Below, one piece after another: positions 13,165-26,345 of a stretch of 64,000 bases of DNA. The stretch is from assembly GCA_006937955.1 (NCBI GenBank), contig SSNP01000094.1, positions 1,329,753 to 1,393,752 on the forward strand, in the 5' to 3' direction. A program made the position numbers and the translations under genes. How positions within the stretch are numbered: position 1 is the first letter of the stretch; the number at the start of each line of letters is the position of its first letter. Under the pieces are notes generated by a model, which made no database searches, had not been told where the DNA came from, and was given only the letters and a program-made list of their open reading frames with translations. The stretch comes from Pachypanchax playfairii (lineage: Eukaryota > Chordata > Actinopteri > Cyprinodontiformes > Aplocheilidae).

Positions 13165-16100
13165 GGAAGACGCCTTTACAACTACAAAAATTACAGTGAA
13201 ATTATTCAATTTCATTGTAATTTGCAAATGATTAAAAAAAGAAATTGAAGTACGTATCTGCTAAGGGGATGAAGTTGTTGTACAAAGCTGATGCTGATTC
13301 ACGGATGTGATCTTATTAAGAAAATGAAGCACTGTGCATTTGATCATTTGACTTGCAACCTGTAAAAACTGTGTGTCAATTTTTCAACAAGGTTTAATGT
13401 GATTGTAGTAAACTGAAGATAACGTCCGTTAAAGGTTTTGATCCCTGGCACACCCTCAAAAATACCAAATGCTTCAAACTTGTGATGTTAAATGAACGAA
13501 GGTTTGCACAGATTTACTTGTAATAACACATGTCTGCGAGGGAATTTAACATCTTTATCATTCATAAGCATTTTTTGAATGATTATCAAAGGCATGATCT
13601 ACACTTTCACTGGAAATGTTTTGATCTCAGTTCTACTAAAATGAATTAAACTGATTCTGATTATATAGTAAATCAGACTTTTTAATACAAGTTATGCCTT
13701 AAAGAAAGTCTTGCAACATCCATAAAATGCATTACTTCTGTTGTTTTCATGGTAATTAACTTTGATGCCAAAGAAGTTTAAGAATTTTCATTCTTTTTGA
13801 GCAAGTCTAGAATGAACTTATTTAGTTTTGGATGTTTAGGGAATAAGAATCTCTATACTATCAGTTTTGGTAAAAGTGCTATTACAAACTTCAGGTTTTG
13901 AAAACAGCTCAATTCTTTCTGATGAAATGTGCTCGTACTTGATTTGACTTTCAAACCTTCTAATCTGGCTCATCACAGCTAACAGGAATTATTACAACTG
14001 CACGCTAATATTTTATCAGTCCTGAAACCCTTTGGTCCAACTGCTGTCCTCTCCACACATGTACTGGTACTGTAGGTGCTGTTCTGTGTTAGAAGCTGAA
14101 CAGATTCTGTCCCTGAGGGGAAAACCAGTGTGTACTTTCACAAACCCAACATGGTAACAGCTGGTGCATCTGAATCACTCGTCATACATGATTCACACAC
14201 ACATTAGGGTGATTGTAACTCTTCTTTGTGTGAGATTACAAGAGCCTGAAGAGATTCCCTTCTTCGGGTATATCTCTCACACACAAATCAATTGCAGACC
14301 AGCCTTCCAGTGTGTGTAATTGTGTATTAACCTGCCAGCAGTGATACATTTCTGCTATTAAGAGCAGCAGACAGGGTGATGGACTGTCTGATGGGTCGTG
14401 GCACAGCTTGAACCTGTTGGCACACACAGCCTGTTCAGATCAACTATGATGAACTCCTTTCCACCTGATTACTATCAACACATTACTCAGACTGCGTCTG
14501 TGTCTTAACTCCCACAGGCCTCATTTTATGAGCTGCCTTTGGTCAAGCTGAGTCTGATAAACATCCCACTTCTTGATATTGACCTCCAATAATGGAAGCA
14601 GAGAGCCGAGCTTGATAGAAGACGCAATACTAATGAGGCGATCTCACAAAGAGACTCATGGGCCATACTGATTCGTTAGGCTTGTGATTAAAGCTCTAAG
14701 CATCTCATTGACTCTTTTATTTCTTTAGGAATAACCCTTTGATAATTACCACAGCTTAAAAATCTAGTCTCAGATGAACTTTCTCAATGAAATGGTCGAT
14801 GCCTAAACACTCTGAGTGCAGTGAAAGAAAGTTTGTAGTGATAAATCGCCATTAGAGGCAGCTATAAACTTGTTCATTTTTAACTTTCAAGCCCAGCCAA
14901 TGGCAGTGTCAGACCTCAGATACTGTCACATGATCTAACAAGGAGTCTGATTGGTGTAGCTCAGAAGTGCCTGACGTGTATTTAAAATAGCACTAGATTT
15001 TAATTCATTTGAAGCAGTTTATAGAAAATCTTAAAATAGAAAAGATGGTGCAATGCTCTTTTTTTCCTTCTTTGTTATATCAGCATGTGTCAGCAGTGTT
15101 CTTAAAAAACTTAACGTCCCAGTTCAGTTGTCTGAAATCTTTGAACATTTTGTTATGCCTGTATTTGGTTGCAGGTTACAACTCTCTCATCACTTGACCT
15201 TCAGCTTTCACACTTTTATTTTAGCAAGCCCTGATACATACCCCCCCACCACACACACATTTTATTAATGATGATGATTTTGTCTGTACAGTTGTCAATC
15301 ATGTTTCCCCTCTTGTGTCAGATTCCCAGGAGAGTTTGCTAAAAACACATTTTACTGAGGGCCAAGTAAGACCTTCAACATCTACAGACTTACTCAACAT
15401 CCCCTCTGCTTTCGCACTTTCTCCATCCATATATAAGGATTCTTGAGATGCCGCTGGCTGTAAGGTCAGCCTTCTCTGCTCTGCCACAAAAAAGCTGTTA
15501 TTAAAATGACCTCATATGCTCCACTGGGAGACGATGAATCACCGGTGGGAGACAGATGCATGTCAGTTTATGGCAACGTATACTTTACAAGTGTTATACA
15601 GCAGCCACCTGCTAAAAAAAAGCTACAGTTAGGGTCTGGAAAATACAAAACAACCCCACAAGAACCCCCACTGTAATATCAAAGAGATGTTTCTTGTTAA
15701 AGATGTCTATTAAAATGTGCTTTAACATTTATGTCAGTACTCATGATTAGACTGATGTACTTATGTTCATAATAGCAAATGAGCCCCTGGAGCATGAGCG
15801 GGCTGCAGTGTAGCTTTTCATGGCCAGAGTATTACGATCAGCTTCCACAGGGACTGTTGGAGGTGAAGAAAACACAAGTACTTTCTTTAATTTATGCAGC
15901 TTCTTTTCTTTTTTATATGCACATATAACGTATATACTTTCTTTGTGTCTTCTGAATTAATGGCTCAAACTAGAAGAGTTGTTCATCTTTGTAAATTATT
16001 GCATTTATGAGGTATTTATGGAAGAATATGAAGGTGAGATGGGTAGTGATAGTGAGATTAGAGCAGGTGACAGAATTCAGATAGGTTTCACCTTGCATGG

Positions 16101-16357
16101 CCCGAGGTAGAAGCTGTCTTTGGCTTGGTGACTCAACAAGGCTTACAGATTTACTATTAGTTCATCACTGCAGTTCAGAGTCAGTCACTGTTGGAATGAT
16201 ACTGTGAGGTGAGTTGGACGTTATTTCAGAAACAAACAGAAGATCACTGCTGTAGAAACAGGCCCCCAGAAAATTCACATTTATTCTTAGTTTCATTCAT
16301 CCACTTTTATCCCTCTTTTTATAGTAATGAGGAACATCAGAATTAGCAGGAATAATG

Positions 16358-16475
16358 AGAGCCGTGTGATGGACTGGCAGCCTGGATATGCCCCGCCTCT
16401 TGCTCATTGTCTGTTGGAGATAAGCACCAGCTCCCTGAAACCCTGAACAGGAATAAATTGGTAGAAAATGGATGG
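16358..16475 (-). repeat. Dispersed teleost repeat, inverted fragment
   Basis: Read on the minus strand it gives CCATTTTCTACC, then CAGGGTTTCAGGGAGCTGG-like sequence, GAGGCGGGGCATATCC and CCAGTCCATCAC. This is the start of the same family as at 9836. Confidence 0.65.
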
Positions 16476-17129
16476 AAAAGTAATCAGTGAAAAAAAATGT
16501 TAAAATGGCTATAAAACTGAAAACCATGATGGGGTCACAGGCTTCTTAATGGAGCACAGGATATACGTATCAGTGTATTGAAGTTGTAACTTTTTAAGAT
16601 ACACCACATTTTTTATATGATTTGGTAGAAACAATAATTTACAAATTGTTAGTTATGCATGAAATGTTAATAAATAATACATGTCATTTTGACTGTAACC
16701 TTATAACCATATATCTATGCTTTTTGCATATTCAGGTCAATGAAAGATTTTATAAATGGTGGTTATTGAGTGACATTTCAGGGAAAAATATCAGTAAATA
16801 TAAATGCAAAACCAGTTATAAGAGAAACAATAGTGACCAAGATGAAATATATTTAGAAAAGAAATTAATTTCAGTGATATGGAACATGAAAAACTGAAAC
16901 ATTTGGGTTTCAAAAACACATTATTCTTCTTTTTTTAAGCATGGGCACTAATAAAGTAACCGTTCAGTTATTTAAACTAACACATGACAGAGAAGGATAA
17001 TGTATCTTACTGACTTATAGATCACAAACCAGAATTTTTACTGAATTTTTATAAACCACCAGTTATTATTTACATGTTTATGAAGAAAATATTATTACAG
17101 AACAGGCTTGAATCTCGCTTAACCCCCCC

Positions 17130-17290
17130 GTACACACACTCACACTGGATCGCCACCTTAATGTGGTGGAGGGGTTTGAGTGTCCCCTTGATTCCTGGAG
17201 CTTTTTGACATGGTAACCTGGCCTCAGGTGACGTGTCAAACCCAAGTGATCTTGGGGAACATAAGGCTACAAAGAGGTCTGACAAATATA
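17130..17290 (+). mobile_element. Probable LINE 5' fragment
   Basis: The block CGCCACCTTAATGTGGTGGA followed by GGGGTTTGAGTGTCCC resembles the 5' region of the abundant teleost LINE whose other parts occur at 2905, 6515 and 18870. Only about 150 bases are recognisable, and nothing is coding. Confidence 0.4.
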
Positions 17291-18869
17291 AAGCAGCCCA
17301 CCCATTCATGTTTTGTTTAGCATTGCTTAGCATCAGGAGAACAACACCAGTGAACTCCCTCAATAGATGTTATGAATGGAACTAACAACTAACAGTTCAA
17401 TAACAGAGCTGCAGAGATAATATTTCAACCTCATGTCCTGGATTACATCATCTGTTGTTGACAAGGACTGCTATCCCACCTCCCGTACTTTGCTGCTACT
17501 CTTCAAATCTCTGTCTGCTCATAATATCTAAAAGCCAGCCATGTTTCCTGTCTCAGTTAAATACATAATACTGCAGTCCTGAAACTCTAGCTGGGTCTTC
17601 AAGCTCAACTATCATATTAGCAAGATATCTAAGTTCCCAATTATGACTGATGGAGGAGGAAATTTGTCTGCTCATATATCTAATTTTTGAACATTAGAAC
17701 ATAGTTCTGTTGACTAAAGACTCCTACAAGAGTTAATGCAGAGCACATAAATGCATGTAAATCAAACAGAATGGAGTAAAGCTGTGGTCTAATGATCAGA
17801 AACCACAGTAAAAATCATGCTCAGCTAAAAGTAAAAAAAAAGTTACATTAAATCTGAAATCTGAAAAAAAAACAGCAAATAGCCAATTTGATCTTTATTT
17901 GGCAAAAAGGTGAAGCTGCAGCTTTGAAAGTTGTTCCAGTTCTATTTGTGTGTGCCTGTGGCAGACTGTCACAAATCTGCTTTTATTACACGACTTACAG
18001 CCTTTCTATTCAGGCATCATAAAGCTGATGCTCTCATTTTATTTGATTGATCATCACATTTGTTTGCTGATAAAACTGCTCCTCTCCACATCACTATGTC
18101 CGCCTCTTTTGGGTTTTAATATACTGCCTTCACATTTCATTTTCTCAATTTTTCACTTTAAAGATAAAAAGGATGCTGTTCTGTAACATTTATTCTCCAA
18201 TCCCATGAGCGCTACAACCTCCAGCAATCACCCTCAGCACTTTACTGAGGTTTAGTGAACAAGAGGAGAGTGTGCGAGCAACTTAGTCTGTGGTGACGTG
18301 CTCCTCAGTGGCTGTATCAGCTTCTGCACTGTGGGATTTACTCAACATTAATAACAAATCACGACTTCACACCAGACATACACCATCTCTACTTGAAATT
18401 CTGTTCAAAGCCATTGGATTCACTGCACACACACACACAAACATTTGCGTACTCTCATGGCCAGATGGTCATCCAAATATACAAACATGTGCGTAAGAGG
18501 ACTTGCAGCATGGTTACTATATTTACACAGACACACTTTCACACATGCATGCATGTTGCCAAAACTGTCACAGTCCCCAGTAATTTACATGAGCAACCAG
18601 AAAAGAGTGTGACAATGCATTTACACTTCACCACACAGTCTCTTACAGATTCTTCAATTAAGCAACAAAGCCAAATTGCTGGGAACACATTTGCTTTCAG
18701 CAATATGCTGCATTCACACTCTTCTCGCAGCCAATTATTAAAAAAAAAAAAAAGCAAAGACAACACTGTGATGTAAAAATGATAAACTGAGACTATGGAA
18801 GCTGTAGAAAGACTGCAGAAAGACCTTGTAGAAACCTATTTATTATAGAAAGCCTTATCTATGTGTTAA

Positions 18870-19100
18870 TGTTTAGCTTTGTCTGCAGTAATAAGGGTAT
18901 TAGTTTGGTCTGTCATAGTGAAGAACGAGCTAAACTGTAAGGCAAAATTCTTGATTTACAGGTCTTTTTCAACCCTCAGCTATGGTCGTGAGATCTGGAT
19001 CCTGACCAAAAGAACTAGATTGTGGATTCAAGCGGCTGAACTGAGCTTCCTCCATACGGTGGATGGGTTCAGTCTTGCAGGTAGCCCAGATAGCCTAGAC
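18870..19100 (+). mobile_element. LINE reverse transcriptase C-terminal fragment
   Basis: The + strand reads AVIRVLVWSVIVKNELNCKA, KFLIYRSFSTLSYGREIWIL and TKRTRLWIQAAELSFL. This is the conserved post-RT region of the abundant teleost LINE (AKLSIYRS...LTYG.E.W...RIQAAEMSFLRRV). The reading frame is open across the fragment but has no start of its own. It runs straight into the pentanucleotide array at 19101. Confidence 0.75.
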
Positions 19101-19410
19101 AATTCAATTCAATTCAGTTCAGTTCAGTTCAGTTCAGTTCAGTTCAGTTCAATTCAATTCAATTCAATTCAATTCAATTCAATTCAATTCAATTCAATTC
19201 AATTCAATTCAATTCAATTCAATTCAGTTCAGTTCAGTTCAGTTCAGTTCAGTTCAGTTCAGTTCAGTTCAGTTCAGTTCAATTCAATTCAATTCAATTC
19301 AATTCAATTCAATTCAATTCAATTCAATTCAATTCAATTCAATTCAATTCAATTCAATTCAATTCAATTCAATTCAATTCAATTCAATTCAATTCAATTC
19401 AATTCAATTC
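19101..19410 (+). repeat. Pentanucleotide array (AATTC/AGTTC), 62 units
   Basis: Perfect 5-base units in five blocks: 3 AATTC, 7 AGTTC (19116-19150), 15 AATTC, 11 AGTTC (19226-19280) and 26 AATTC (19281-19410). The array creates a 185-residue open frame of alternating SVQFS and NSIQF units that should not be taken for a gene. Confidence 0.97.
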
Positions 19411-21449
19411 GGGTCCAGATTGAAAGATATCTATAAACAAACTTTTCCATTAATTGTGGTAAGTAATCTGATTTAGTAAGTTATGAAATTCAGTATTGGG
19501 GCCACAAGTATTTTATCAATGGAAACCAGCAGTTTGGGTTGAATTTCATTTCAACACAACCCTCGGTCCTGTGCAGAACATACTGGTGATGGTGGAAAGG
19601 AATGACTCTCTTTTAACAGGACGTAACCTCCAGCAGAACCGGGATCGGGACGAGAAGCCTTCTGCCTCGACCCACTGGGTTCTGATCGGAAAAACAAATC
19701 ATTGGATTTATTTCATGCAAATCACATGAATGTATTCTGTATGTCGGTTGTATGACCACGGCAAATTTAACAATGCTGATTCTTCTGTGAAAACAAGACC
19801 ATTGAAATATGTTCATTAAACTTTGAATAGTGCAATTTGAACCTGAAAGGGAAAAATAAAGTGAATGTGTTTAAAGTTAATACAGCCAAAATGGCAAGTA
19901 AATACCACAAAAACATTGTTGAATTACTATTAAGCAGAATAATAGGAAAGTTTAAATCGTGGATTTTACAAAGTAAACAGTGAATACTGAGTCAACAATG
20001 CCTCAGTAGAATCAACCCTTGCAAAACCTTATAGCAATGTGAAGGAGAGGAAGCTACGGGAGCCTATGAGTCATCAAAGGGCAAAGTGCATTACATCATC
20101 TTAAATAAAGAAAATGATGTCACAAACACAATGAATAGGAAAGAGGTTATTTATCATAATTTATTTCTAACTTTGTTACACAAGGCGGATCATAAACTAG
20201 TGACTCTTGTATAAACCCATTGTTCTGAGGCAACCATCATAAAAACAAATGAGAGGGGATGGTCACAGGAAACAAACTCTTTTTGGATGATTTGAGGTCA
20301 CAGACCGGCATGTGCTCTGCACGGCAGTTACTGAAGAAAGCTAAAGAAAAATGGCGTCAGCCATGTTGTGATGTCATCGGGTCAACGTGTCTGGTCTTGG
20401 TCAGAATTCGTGCGTCTTTAAACAAATATTGAGAGTGACTGAAATGGTCATTTCAGTGAAGATTTAAATTATATTCCTGAAGAAAGTGAAGAACTTAATT
20501 TGTGTTTTAACATTTGGGATTGCAGGTTTAATCATTATTACTCAGTTCTAGCACATTTTGTGTTTAGAAGCTGGTTGATCCTCCTGTGAAACGTTCTTCA
20601 GATGCTCTACAGACTTTTATAAAGATAAAAACTTTTATTAAAAAGTCTGGGTCATCTGATCGTTCTCCTCCCGTCTGGGTTTCCTCTCATTCTCCCTGAG
20701 CAGAGTTTATATGTTCTTCTCTGTTAAACCTCCTGCTGTTGGCTTCCTGCTGTGTTTGCGGTCTGTGTGCAATGTCTGATAGTTAATGGCAGCCTCTCCT
20801 CACGATACCACTCTCATTGTCGAGGAAAATACATCTCTTCCTCAAATTGGCCCTTCCTATGGTCCTCATACATCCAGTCATGACATCTCCTGTAGTCTAA
20901 GCCTTGTCTTCAAAGTGTGCAGACCTATTTAAAGTCTAACATTTAACTTTAATTATCAGTAAACACTTTTCAATGTGGGTTATTATTAATTAACTATCTT
21001 CTCTTTTTGACAAACAGTGTAAACAAAGGAAAGATGTTTGTGTGCTTAATCTGATGACGTCACACACTGTCTGAGGAAAATGGTGAATTTTTACATTCAG
21101 CGAGCGAGCGGTTAATCTGAAACTTGCTTAATTATGAAATATCCAAATTATTTGTTGAAATGTATGATTAAGAATTCCTAATGCATAAAATATGTTTTTG
21201 AGCTTTAATACCATATATGTTATCAAAATGATGTCAGATAAACTTTGAGCAGGCTCTCATTGGGAGATTCTCCAGAGTTGCTAAGGATGAAGGGTTGAAA
21301 GTTTTCCTTGATGGTTCTGTAAAATCAGGGCTGATCAAACAACCGTGTTAGGGATGAACAGTTTTAGGTATGACAGGAAATATAGAAGATTGTGGTTTCT
21401 GAACATGGAGGAATATGATGGGGTCTGCAGATGATGCTGAGGTCCTGAA

Positions 21450-22330
21450 TCTTGGACAGTCAAATTGAGAGTGAGTCAGCTATTGAGTTTATAACCAGGA
21501 ACATAAGCGGCTTTGATGATAAATTAATGTAGGATGGAGCACCACAAGCGTGTGGAGAAGGGATTGAGTGTGATTTTGAAAAGCCTTGTTGATTATGTGA
21601 ATTATGGACTGGTTGACTGAGTGGATTAAGATGGCTCTGTGAGGCTATTGGTGGCCCCAAGAATAGCTGCAACTCACAAAGAGTGATGGAAATTTGTCTC
21701 GAAGACATGAGACAAACAGATGGCAAACCAGAGGTTTTGGTAAAATCCCCCACAGCTGATGGAGTTAGCTGCAACCATGAAGAGAGTTGATGCAAAATGA
21801 AGAGACTGGTGTTGAAGTAAACGGGCTGATTATGAAGCAAAGATGTGATATCTGGTTCAGAAGTAGCGAGGTGAAGATTAGAGGAGAAATTTGAATTGAA
21901 GTGAAAAGAAGTAGAAGGAAAGTGATCAGGACAGACAGATGTGGAAGGAGGGGTGACTTGGAATGAGTAGAACATTAGAAAAATAAAAATAAACGGGTGA
22001 AAAATTTAAGAGGCTGAAGAAAATATAAATAAGGAGGGGAGGGTACGATGATGATGGAAAAACTGTTGCTTGTAGGCAACAGGAGGATAGGTGCAGTAAG
22101 TGAGATGGTAAAGGAACAGGGTTCAATAGGGTTGGTTGTAATGAAATACAAGGATGAGGGTGAGGGAATATTTGGGGAAAATGAATTGGGGTATGGAACT
22201 GTGGGATGAAACTTTAAAGAAAAGGCAGCTAGAGATGATGTAAGACAAGAGAAATGATGAAGATAGATAAGGATGGAAAACCCATAGTCAGCTGTGGAAA
22301 AGAGGACAGAAACGACCCAAGTTAGCACGT
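21450..22330 (-). other. Purine-skewed block with overlapping minus-strand open frames
   Basis: The + strand is rich in A and G, so the complement has few stop codons and shows three overlapping frames (about 171, 66 and 117 residues, Ser/Pro/Phe-rich). None has a family motif, and the frames disagree with each other. This suggests compositional openness or a decayed element, not a gene. I do not recognise it. Confidence 0.35.
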
Positions 22331-23210
22331 GCTCTATAAGGATCTGACTCGTCTGAACTCTGGGCCGAGTCGCTCATATACTGTGGCGTGGTGTAAAACT
22401 GAGAGTGAATCAGGTGAAATCTTTTTCTCAAGTTAAACTATTCCATAATTCCACATATAAATCAACGTTATCGACCATCCCAGTCATCAGCCAAAGACAA
22501 AAGCGCAAGGACAGGATGAATCACTTGAGATCCAGGATTACTGTCAATCATTTTTCTTTTTGAACAGAAACGTCTAAAATTAATATTTTATGGGATGAAA
22601 GGAATTTGTAGTGAAACAGAAACTGACTTGTGTTAACACAAAATGTTAATTTTCATTCATTTAAAATTTCCACATCAACTACTGTGATATATCAGAATGT
22701 GAATAAAATAAGAACAGTTTTTTTTTTTCACTGATTTTTTTATGTTCCTCCTGTGTTTTATGTGTCATGGAAGCTCCCTGCATGAGCCAGAGCAGCTGAT
22801 TGGGGTTGGAGCTTGGCGAGCCTGATGGGTGGGGAGTTGGCACGAGTGTGATGGTCCAAGCTTGGGATTGTCCAAAACCCACTGATTTAATCCGGATTAT
22901 AGCCATCAATAACCCCACCCACCCCGACACACACACACTACATCCCTCTCTGTCTGCCCACGCACTCATGGTCTTCCTCTTTCCTACTGCTCTTTCTCCT
23001 GCACATGCCTCAACCCTCGTCACAACCTTCCAATCTCTCCAAATCTCCAGATCTCCAGTGCTACTACAGGCTGCTCTGTTGCTATGGTAATTTCTATGGC
23101 ACCTTTGAGTATTTTTTATATTAATTTATTTGTATTTAAATTGAAATAAAAGAAGCAATTACTCAAAACAAATCTAGGAAAGTTTATTTTTGATTTTATA
23201 TTGTCCTTCA

Positions 23211-23802
23211 TTAAGACCCACTCTGATGATATTTTGAGCTATTTTAAAACGTTCTCAGTGGTCATTAAATTACAACTATGGCATTTTTTACTCAAAATCA
23301 CAAAACCTGTGCCGTTTTTTATGAAATAGTCTCTCCACACCGGCAGTAGCTCATTAGTAATTCACCTCTGTGTGGGCGGAACCGTTGGTGGGAGGATAAC
23401 CCCGCCCCTTTCCCAGTTGCTAAGAGATTTCTATTTATGCTAGCATTCTACACCCACCCAGTCCATTTCTTACATAACAAAAACCTTCTTTTTCAAACAG
23501 CATTTTTCAAATTATTAATGAGTAACAGTGATTTAAACTCGGAAATACTCAAAAATGCAATTTTGGGCTTAATTATCTCAAGATACGTCCTCTATTATCA
23601 GAAAAATGCCACAAGGGCATGCTGGCAACACGTAAAGCACGACTTTCATTGGAGTGGATCTTCCACTCTTACTTTGGAGCCTCTGTGTCTATATGTTGGT
23701 AGTCGCTGTGGCTGTCCATGTCATGATGATCATGATGCACGATTAACATATGCATTAGTGAACTTGTGGGAAAATAAAATATGGCCAACATGTGTCCTTT
23801 AA
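23211..23802. mobile_element. Possible TTAA-ended element, family E
   Basis: The left end TTAAGACCCACTCTG and the right end TGTGTCCTTTAA form an imperfect inverted pair, both at TTAA, 592 bp apart. The interior includes CCCGCCCC and GGGCGGAACC. The 121-residue frame at 23437-23802 shows no known domain. The ends resemble a common fish repeat, but the terminal repeats are weak. Confidence 0.35.
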
Positions 23803-24107
23803 GGGTGAAACAAACAAACACAACTGTGTGAAATTATCTGTGTACCGAAGGATTAAACCATCATAAAAAGACTCAGAAAAGCTGCAGAACATGTTCAGGT
23901 GTAGGTGTGTTGTTTGCTGTCAACAATTTAGGTGAAACATAACAAAATTAAAACACCCTTTGTGAGTCTGGAGAAGCAAATATAATTGTTACATTTTTAT
24001 TATACTGACTGACAATGAATTACAGTAAATTTTGATGTTACAATTTACAATCAAGTGTGATGGAGTTGTATTTATAGAATGTCAAAAGATAAATCTCCTA
24101 TGGATTT

Positions 24108-24320
24108 GGGCGACTGTGGTTAGAGCGGTTATCCTCCAACCTGAAGGTTGGTGGATCGATCCCGGCTTCCACCGCCACATGCGTATCGGGTAGAGTGAGT
24201 GTTAGCCCCTACCCTCTCCCGTGTGAATGGGTGAATGACAAAAAAAACTGTAGTGTGAAGCGCTTTGGGGGTCGTAGGACCTAATTAAAGTGCTATACAA
24301 GTGCACGCCATTTACCATTT
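24108..24320 (+). mobile_element. tRNA-derived SINE
   Basis: The head folds like a tRNA and has a Pol III B box (GGATCGATCCC) about 45 bases after an A-box-like GTGGTTAGAGCGG. The body contains TGTGAATGGGTGAATGACA. The tail has GAAGCGCTTTGGG, AAAGTGCTATACAAGTGC and CCATTTACCATTT, typical of a common teleost SINE whose 3' end is shared with a LINE. It lies in sense orientation in the connexin intron and is a pseudo-tRNA, not a tRNA gene. Confidence 0.85.
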
Positions 24321-25278
24321 ATATGCAATAAAAATGCAGTGTGGAAAATCTAAGCTGCCCACATTCTGTGAATTGTATTTGTCTTTACATATAAGATGAA
24401 TTCAGCTCTTATATGAAGAGCCAGTATATCAGTGCAGGTAACAGTTGTTGCAGGAACTGAGGAGAGAGTTAGAATGTTAGAATATCATTCTCCTTCATGC
24501 ATTCACAACATAAACCTGGTTTCTTCACAGAAACAATCATCAGGACATAGTTTTATTCTAACAATATTATTATGCACATTTATTCTACTTAACTATCTAA
24601 ATAAAGTATAAAGATGAATAATTTTAACTTAAATAAACCGAAACAGTAAAACATTTTTCCTGTTTAGGGGATTTGGGAATAGGTCTTATTATATTTGGTA
24701 TTATGATAGATTTCAGTGACTGGAAGAGTGTGTGTGTTACCAGAGTTTGAATGAGTGGCTCATATTTGTCCTACTGGTTTGAGTGTGACAGTGAAGGTGT
24801 GTTTGTGTTACAATGTGAGCAGCAGTGCAGGATGAAGGTCTTTCAGCAGGGGGGTGTGGTGCCCCCTCATTCCTTCTGTCACTGGCCTGAAGCTCTGGAA
24901 CAACACGTCGTTTGCGTGTGTGTTTGTGAACACAGGCTCTATGTGTGAAACTGGATTCAGCTTGTTGTCACATGACTTGCTACAAGCTAAGAGCTATTGA
25001 TAAATCTCGGCAAAGAAACACAGACTGAAAGAAAGAACGAATGAGTCAGTCCATATTGGATCTGAGGTTAAATATATCAGCGCTGTTAGTAAGTTGTGTT
25101 TGAGTTACAGCCGCCATCGTTAAACACAGAGAATAAATCAAAAGTCCAGACGTGAGGAAAGAAGAAAAAACAGAGAAAGAACAGAAATATGATATAATTT
25201 CTGTAGGATTCTATTCAGTTTCCAGCAGCTAACAACCTGAAAGCAAAGACAAGTTTATTTATTTAGTCAAGCTCGTTA

Positions 25279-25390
25279 CTGTTCAGGGTCGTTGGAGGCT
25301 GGTGTCTGTCAGCAGTGATTGGGTGAGAGGCGGAGTCACACCTGGACAGATCACAGCCAATCACAGGGCTACATATAGATGGACAACCAG

Positions 25391-25444
<54 letters not shown>

Positions 25445-25990
25445 ACACACACACACACACACACAGATGATGTGTTTTACCCACAATGCACTTGGATGAA
25501 ATATTGGTGATTAACTTGTAAATTTTCGCGTCATAAACTCAATGTATGAAAATAAAGCCAATGATGCAGAACAACATTTTATTCAATATTTTACACCTGT
25601 TACATCACTAAATTCAGTCTTTCTTGTAAAACTTTTAGCAACCATGACTCAAACCTGACTGGGCAACACATATAAACCCTGCATGAATCGGCATTTTGTG
25701 CGGTTCTGTAATCGGAACCCAAACTCCATCCTCTGATGAGTATGAATTATAAAAGGGTCCGTGTTCTCGCCTGTCTTCACCAGTTTTTTTCAGATGTGGA
25801 AGAGGCCCGTCTCTCACATCATACTTCTAAGCCGGGTCCCTCTGATATCTGGGCCGGGGGCGTACCGTCCTCCCAGCCCCCCCCCCGAAGCCCCGCCCCT
25901 GCAGAGAACATGCAAACTCCATCTAGAAAGGCCTCAGCCTGGTCTCACTGCAATGCAACAGTTCTACCCGCTGCACCACTGTGCAGTAAA
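25279..25990 (+). repeat. Dispersed teleost repeat, copy interrupted by a microsatellite and other sequence
   Basis: The first half (25279-25390) has GTTCAGGGTCGTTGGAGGCT and GGCGGAGTCACACCTGGACA. The second half (25895-25990) has GAACATGCAAACTCC, AGAAAGGCC and CACCACTGTGCAG. Between them are a (CA)n tract and about 390 bases of unrelated DNA, so the copy is split. Confidence 0.55.
25392..25465 (+). repeat. (CA)n microsatellite
   Basis: About 74 bases of CA repeats with one CT interruption near 25439. It produces artificial Thr-His and Val-Cys open frames. Confidence 0.97.
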
Positions 25991-26244
25991 AAGCATGATC
26001 CACTAAACAGATGTAGAACCAGGCGCAGGTATCTTATTCAAACAGGAACTTCATCTACTCAAAATAAAGTTTTATACAGCACTGTTTTAAAACATCTGAA
26101 AACACTATAATTTAAACAAAGTACATTTAAAAACAATCTGTTCCATTTGTTGTTTATTCTGAATTTATTACAGCACAGCAATAGAACCTCCTCATGAAAA
26201 GCATTTTGAGAGGTACGTAATTATTTACACCAAGTACACTGAGT

Positions 26245-26345
26245 ATTTTCAGTGGATCTAGAAAGGGCGAGCACCACAGCTAGCTGTTGAACCTGCAACC
26301 TTCTTGCTACCAGCAGTGCTAAACATCTGTGCCACCACTCAACCC
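26245..26345 (+). repeat. Dispersed teleost repeat, terminal fragment
   Basis: GTTGAACCTGCAACCTTCTT followed by GCTACCAGCAGTGCTAAACA and GTGCCACCACTC corresponds to the 3' part of the family at 9836. Only this part is present. Confidence 0.5.

Noticed and set aside
13165..16350. Possible conserved enhancer (AT-rich, TAAT motifs near 14560-14720)
   Set aside because: Conservation cannot be judged from one sequence, and TAAT is expected by chance in AT-rich DNA.
18879..19436. 185-residue open frame with SVQFS/NSIQF repeats
   Set aside because: It is the translation of a LINE fragment continued into a perfect pentanucleotide array; length 5 repeats keep any frame open.
21460..22328. Three overlapping minus-strand frames as a possible retroelement gene
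   Set aside because: No gag, RT or nucleocapsid motif; the frames reflect base composition. Kept only as an unexplained block.
24108..24185. tRNA gene
   Set aside because: The tRNA-like head continues into a SINE body and tail, and the B box and stems are degraded.
25736..26110. 124-residue frame after TTTTTTTCAG, possible exon
   Set aside because: The acceptor-like sequence is there, but the frame runs through the split dispersed repeat and encodes no recognisable protein.
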